A stretch of DNA of 8,342 nt from WHSM01 sp050701635 (GTDB lineage: Bacteria; Actinomycetota; Actinomycetes; Mycobacteriales; Micromonosporaceae), in assembly GCA_050701635.1 (NCBI GenBank), contig JBOGDF010000252.1:1-8342 (forward strand). The letters are read 5' to 3'. The position numbers were made by a program, and so were the translations under genes. Positions 6,174-8,342 of the stretch are shown here, in pieces; the first letter of the stretch is position 1; each line of letters opens with the position of its first letter. The notes under the pieces are model-generated. The model did no database searches and had not been told where the DNA came from. It was given only the letters and a program-made list of their open reading frames with translations.

Positions 6174-6569
6174 CTACCCCCTCGCGGTACCGTGGTCGAT
6201 GTTTTGCTGCGCTGCATATGGCTCGTTGTCTTCGCCGCGATGGCGAGTCTCCCGACGGCAGACGCGGCAGTATGGCTGGGACCCAGCGGTAGCGGTCAGC
6301 GCGGGCCTGGCGTCGCACCGCGCGCATACCAGGGACACCACGCGAGCCCCGCGCGCGCCGAACAAGGCGCCGCCGCGCACGACGCCGAAGTCGTGCCGTC
6401 GTACGGCGTCTGCCAGGCATTCTGGCCGGACTGGGCAGGAGGCGCAGATCCGCACCGCGGCAGTCCGATTCTGGTGGTCGTCCGCCGACCACCACTCAGG
6501 GTCGTGTCCTGCGCATGCCGCCAAATGCCACCAGTCCTGGGACCGGCTTGTGGTCGATTCTGTAGTCAC
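6174..6569 (-). CDS. WhiB-like (Wbl) Fe-S regulator with extra CxxC...CxxC tail
   Basis: 131 residues from GTG at 6569 to TAG at 6176-6174. The four Wbl iron-sulfur cysteines are present: C19 (HLAACAGHDPEWW), C42 and C45 (ICASCPVRPEC) and C51. A Gly-rich turn follows (DFGVVRGGALFGARGAR, about 60-76) in place of the usual G[VI]WGG motif. After it comes an unusual C-terminal extension with two CxxC pairs, CARC (82-85) and CRVC (101-104), spaced like a small zinc ribbon. Wbl proteins carry a 4Fe-4S cluster and act with the primary sigma factor on developmental or stress promoters; that is family knowledge. No strong ribosome-binding site is seen before GTG 6569. The gene appears intact amid decayed neighbours and is followed after 2 nt by the truncated copy B gene. 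Confidence 0.85.
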   Translation of the reverse strand: MTTESTTSRSQDWWHLAACAGHDPEWWSADDHQNRTAAVRICASCPVRPECLADAVRRHDFGVVRGGALFGARGARVVSLVCARCDARPALTATAGSQPYCRVCRRETRHRGEDNEPYAAQQNIDHGTARG

Positions 6570-6625
6570 GCTGCTACCAACGGCTGCCGGCCGAGCCCGG
6601 ATCGACTCGGGAGGCCACCCAAATC

Positions 6626-6868
6626 GTGAGCATTGCCACTGAACCGCTCAAACGGACCGGACATAGCAAGACACGCCGTGCGGTCCGCGAGGAGCCCCGC
6701 CAATCAATGGGAGGACCCGTGAATCAGTTCGCCGCCAGCCCCAGCTTTACCAGCCGGCGTCGCTGGTGGAGGGCCGCCCGATGGTCAACGGCCCGGCCGT
6801 GGTTTTCACCGTGGTCGGGCAGTACCCATCACGTGACCCGGGCTCCCTCGGTACCCGCGCCGCGCTGA
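6626..6868 (+). pseudogene. Short frameshifted coding remnant of unknown family
   Basis: GGGAGGA (6709-6715) precedes GTG 6719, giving MNQFAA. One base later, near 6737, the sensible reading moves to another frame: QPQLYQPASLVEGRPMVNGP, then AVVFTVVGQYPSRDPGSLGT, then RAALIPG. The second-frame text looks like real protein (regular hydrophobic pattern, few Arg/Pro runs), unlike the first-frame continuation, which is rich in Arg and Trp. An in-frame GTG at 6626 with weak GGGAGG 11 nt upstream could start a longer product. I do not recognise the family. The reading is best seen as the start of a gene broken by a single indel and cut off before about 6870. Confidence 0.35.
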
Positions 6869-7063
6869 TACCGGGCCCGGGCAAGGGAACTCGGCCACGT
6901 CGACCCGCCACCGCCGTCTGGATGACCAAGCGGCCGCCGAGCCGGCCCACATCCCCATTAGGGCGTCGATCTCGGCACGGATCGTCTCGTCGGACGCCCA
7001 GCCGGCGATCCGAAGAATGACGTGGTGAAGCGCGGCAACATGTCCGCCCGATGCGGTGGTCAC
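6806..7063 (-). CDS. Possible small or truncated hypothetical protein
   Basis: GTG at 7063 has an AGGGGGA ribosome-binding site 6 nt upstream on the minus strand. The first 45 or so residues look protein-like (HVAALHHVILRIAGWASDET, IRAEIDALMGMWAGSAAAWS), with an amphipathic helix pattern. The rest (about 46-85) is Arg/Pro/Gly-rich and overlaps the plus-strand remnant that ends near 6868, so the gene is probably truncated at about 6925. No family is recognised. It is divergent from the ECF sigma gene, with about 230 bp between their starts. Confidence 0.35.
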   Translation of the reverse strand: MTTASGGHVAALHHVILRIAGWASDETIRAEIDALMGMWAGSAAAWSSRRRWRVDVAEFPCPGPVSARRGYRGSPGHVMGTARPR

Positions 7064-7164
7064 GACCCGTCCCCCTGACTCGGTGTGCCTGACTGTTCGG
7101 TCGGAGTCGGGAAAACAACGGTATTCGGGTCCGGCTGGTTCAGATGATCACGTCACACACCGCT

Positions 7165-7198
7165 TCGGTCGGGGGGTCGGGCGGCTTCGCCTGACCGA
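7165..7198. terminator. Nested hairpin in the intergenic region before the ECF sigma gene
   Basis: The outer arms TCGGTC (7165-7170) and GACCGA (7193-7198) enclose an inner stem GGCG-gctt-CGCC (7180-7191). The stem is interrupted by an unpaired G-rich stretch on the left side. A less GC-rich run with AATAAATCA follows. It could be a terminator or a 5' leader or operator structure for the sigma gene. Pairing is visible; function is not established. Confidence 0.3.
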
Positions 7199-7294
7199 TT
7201 GATTCCAATAAATCACTGATCTCAACGAGTTCTCCCGCGGGCCGGGTTGTGAGCATTGCCTCAGTCCGTCAAGTGGGACGGGAGGGGGAGGACG

Positions 7295-7849
7295 TTGAGG
7301 AAGAACCATGAAACCCGGTTATCGGAGTGCCCTGGGGCGGGCGCGGCGGCGGGTGTGGACGAGCGGTTCGAGGAGCTTTACCGGTTGCATAGCGGGCCGT
7401 TGCTGAGCTATCTGGTGCGGTTCGCTCTCGGTGATCGCCGGTTGGCGGAGGATGTGCTGCAGGAGACGTTTCTGCGGGCTTGGAATTTCCTCCGGGACAG
7501 CGAGGAGGACCCGGCGGGCTTGCGGCCGTGGCTGTACACGGTGGCCCGTCGGGTGTTGATCGACGCCGGGCGTAAGAAGCAGGCGCGTCCTACGGAGGTC
7601 GTCTTCACCGACCTGCGGCAGTTGGGGGGCTCCGATGACCCGATCGAGCGGTTGTTGATCGGGCAGGCGGTGCGAGCGGGTTTGAAAATGTTGCGGTCGG
7701 AGCATCGGACGGTGCTCTTGGAGAGCTACTACCGTGACCGGTCGGTGCGGGAGATTGCCGCGCTGCTTGATATTCCGGAGGGCACGGTCAAGTCCCGTAC
7801 CTACTACGCCCTCCGCGCGCTGCGCAGCGCGGTCGGTCTGGCGTCGTGA
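7295..7849 (+). CDS. ECF-type RNA polymerase sigma factor
   Basis: 184 residues. Region 2 spans about residues 22-95: FEELYRLHSGPLLSYLVRFA (DNA-melting and core-binding start), then RRLAEDVLQETFLRAWNFLR and PWLYTVARRVLIDAGRKKQA, the typical ECF 2.4 segment. Region 4 spans about 118-180: ERLLIGQAVRAGLKML, then RTVLLESYYRDRSVREIAAL, then LDIPEGTVKSRTYYALRALR, with the -35-reading HTH. Domains 1 and 3 are absent, as expected for ECF factors. The chosen start is TTG 7295, preceded by the purine run GGAGGGGGAG at 7281-7290. A TTG at 7256 extends the frame with no ribosome-binding site, and GTG 7351 is a shorter alternative. The TGA overlaps the mycosin start (GTGA), the position where an anti-sigma gene is normally found. 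Here a protease gene follows, so regulation of T7SS-related functions is a plausible inference. Confidence 0.92.
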   Translation: MRKNHETRLSECPGAGAAAGVDERFEELYRLHSGPLLSYLVRFALGDRRLAEDVLQETFLRAWNFLRDSEEDPAGLRPWLYTVARRVLIDAGRKKQARPTEVVFTDLRQLGGSDDPIERLLIGQAVRAGLKMLRSEHRTVLLESYYRDRSVREIAALLDIPEGTVKSRTYYALRALRSAVGLAS

Positions 7850-8342
7850 CCGCGCCCGGCCCGGTCGCGGCCGGCCCGGTCGTGGCCGGTCACCGCCGGC
7901 GCGGTCGCAGACCTCATCGGTGCGCGGCCCTCGCGCTGGCCGTTGCGGTGCTGTGTGGCCTGGCCGTCAGCTCGGCCGGCGCCGCGGCGTACGCGGCCGG
8001 GGGTGAACCTCCACCGCTTCCCGCCGCGGGCACCGACTGTGTGGGTGCGTCGCCGGTGAGTGTGGAGCAGGTTCCCTGGCCGGTGGCGCGGTTGGCGCCC
8101 ATGCTGGCCGTTGAGCCGTTGAGCCGTTGAGCCGTTGAGCCGTTGAGCCGTTGAGCCGTTGAGCCGTTGAGCCGTTGAGCCGTTGAGCCGTTGAGCCGTT
8201 GAGCCGTTGAGCCATGGGGCCGGGGTGACGGTGGCCGTCGTGGACAGCGGAGTTGGCTCGCCGCCGGGGCTGGCCGGGGCGGTGCGGCCCGGCCGCGATG
8301 TGGCCCCCCGGGCGGGGCGACCGCGACTGCGCGGGCCAGGGT
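7846..8342 (+). pseudogene. Mycosin (T7SS subtilisin-like serine protease), interrupted by an octamer repeat array, runs off the window
   Basis: GTG 7846 overlaps the sigma stop. The first frame encodes an Arg-rich N-region and a hydrophobic signal segment (CAALALAVAVLCGLAVSSAG, about 26-45), then the mycosin-type pro-region TDCVGASPVSVEQVPWPVAR and LAPMLAVEP, ending at TGA 8128-8130 inside the repeat array. After the array another frame reads GAGVTVAVVDSGVGSPPGLA, which includes the catalytic Asp motif VAVVDSG (Asp codon 8243-8245). A second frame change near the C-run at 8304-8309 is needed to read GDRDCAGQG at 8316-8342, where mycosins have DCAGHGT, so the catalytic His appears as Gln. Mycosins are membrane-anchored proteases that clip T7SS substrates and stabilise the ESX complex. 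The Ser motif and transmembrane anchor lie beyond the window. As it stands the gene gives only a 94-residue product. Confidence 0.85.
8107..8213. repeat. Tandem array of an 8-bp unit (TTGAGCCG), about 13.4 copies
   Basis: Twelve complete TTGAGCCG units run from 8111 to 8206 without a single mismatch. They are preceded by the last four bases of a unit (8107-8110) and followed by seven bases of one more (8207-8213). The unit contains TGA and is not a multiple of three, so a forward reading through three or more units meets a stop whatever the frame. The array lies inside the mycosin gene between the pro-region and the catalytic Asp. The lack of sequence drift suggests recent expansion by replication slippage. 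Confidence 0.95.

Noticed and set aside
5590..6642. 350-codon plus-strand frame across the copy B and WhiB-like region
   Set aside because: It is antisense to a recognisable Wbl protein and the copy B fragment, lacks a ribosome-binding site and has low-complexity Arg/Pro-rich text.
6626..7260. 12-bp identity GTGAGCATTGCC at 6626-6637 and 7249-7260, considered as a shared operator or leader-peptide start
   Set aside because: A 12-base match within about 8 kb is expected by chance once or twice, and similarity beyond it is weak.
7967..8215. Minus-strand open frame through the octamer array encoding a perfect AQRLNGST peptide repeat
   Set aside because: The octamer has no stop on this strand, so an open frame is automatic. 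There is no ribosome-binding site, and the rest is antisense to a clear mycosin.
1..8342. CRISPR array, tRNA or rRNA genes
   Set aside because: No spaced direct repeats of CRISPR type and no cloverleaf or rRNA-like conserved segments were seen; the only tandem array is the spacer-less octamer.

Overview
The window is high-GC DNA with GTG/TTG starts, purine-rich ribosome-binding sites, a WhiB-like regulator, an ECF sigma factor, a LAL-type LuxR regulator and type VII secretion (T7SS) proteins. This points to a filamentous actinomycete. A Micromonosporaceae-like host is my guess and cannot be proven from the sequence.

Layout. (i) 1-826: an intact two-gene operon of a YbaB/EbfC-family protein and a small EspC-like T7SS-associated helical protein. 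(ii) 865-2282: a graveyard of gene pieces. It holds a 19-bp perfect hairpin, a shuffled fragment of a putative secreted protein (minus strand), a decayed IS1634-type transposase (minus strand) and a frameshifted fragment of a membrane protein that looks like a TMEM175/DUF1211 channel. (iii) 2404-5226: a large, intact LAL-type regulator (P-loop ATPase plus C-terminal LuxR HTH). (iv) 5341-5654: the C-terminal ends of an L-fuconate dehydratase and an aldo/keto reductase fused head to tail, apparently the residue of a lost L-fucose catabolic cluster. (v) 5805-6569, minus strand: a WhiB-like protein with an additional CxxC...CxxC tail, followed by a second, differently truncated copy of the same putative secreted protein. 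A 26-bp element is identical at the ends of both copies. (vi) 6570-7294: small decayed or unrecognised coding pieces and a hairpin. (vii) 7295-8342: an ECF sigma factor whose stop overlaps the start of a mycosin (T7SS subtilase). The mycosin is interrupted by a 107-bp tandem array of an 8-bp unit.

How it fits together. T7SS-type genes bracket the window, and the middle looks like a site where insertions and deletions accumulated around a few surviving regulators (LAL, WhiB, ECF sigma). The most striking item is the octamer array. Removing exactly 11 units would restore one continuous mycosin reading frame with the standard family sequence across the junction, so the present allele is an expansion that switches the protease off. 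Other damage near the window edge (a second frameshift and Gln in place of the catalytic His) suggests the gene may be decaying rather than only switchable.
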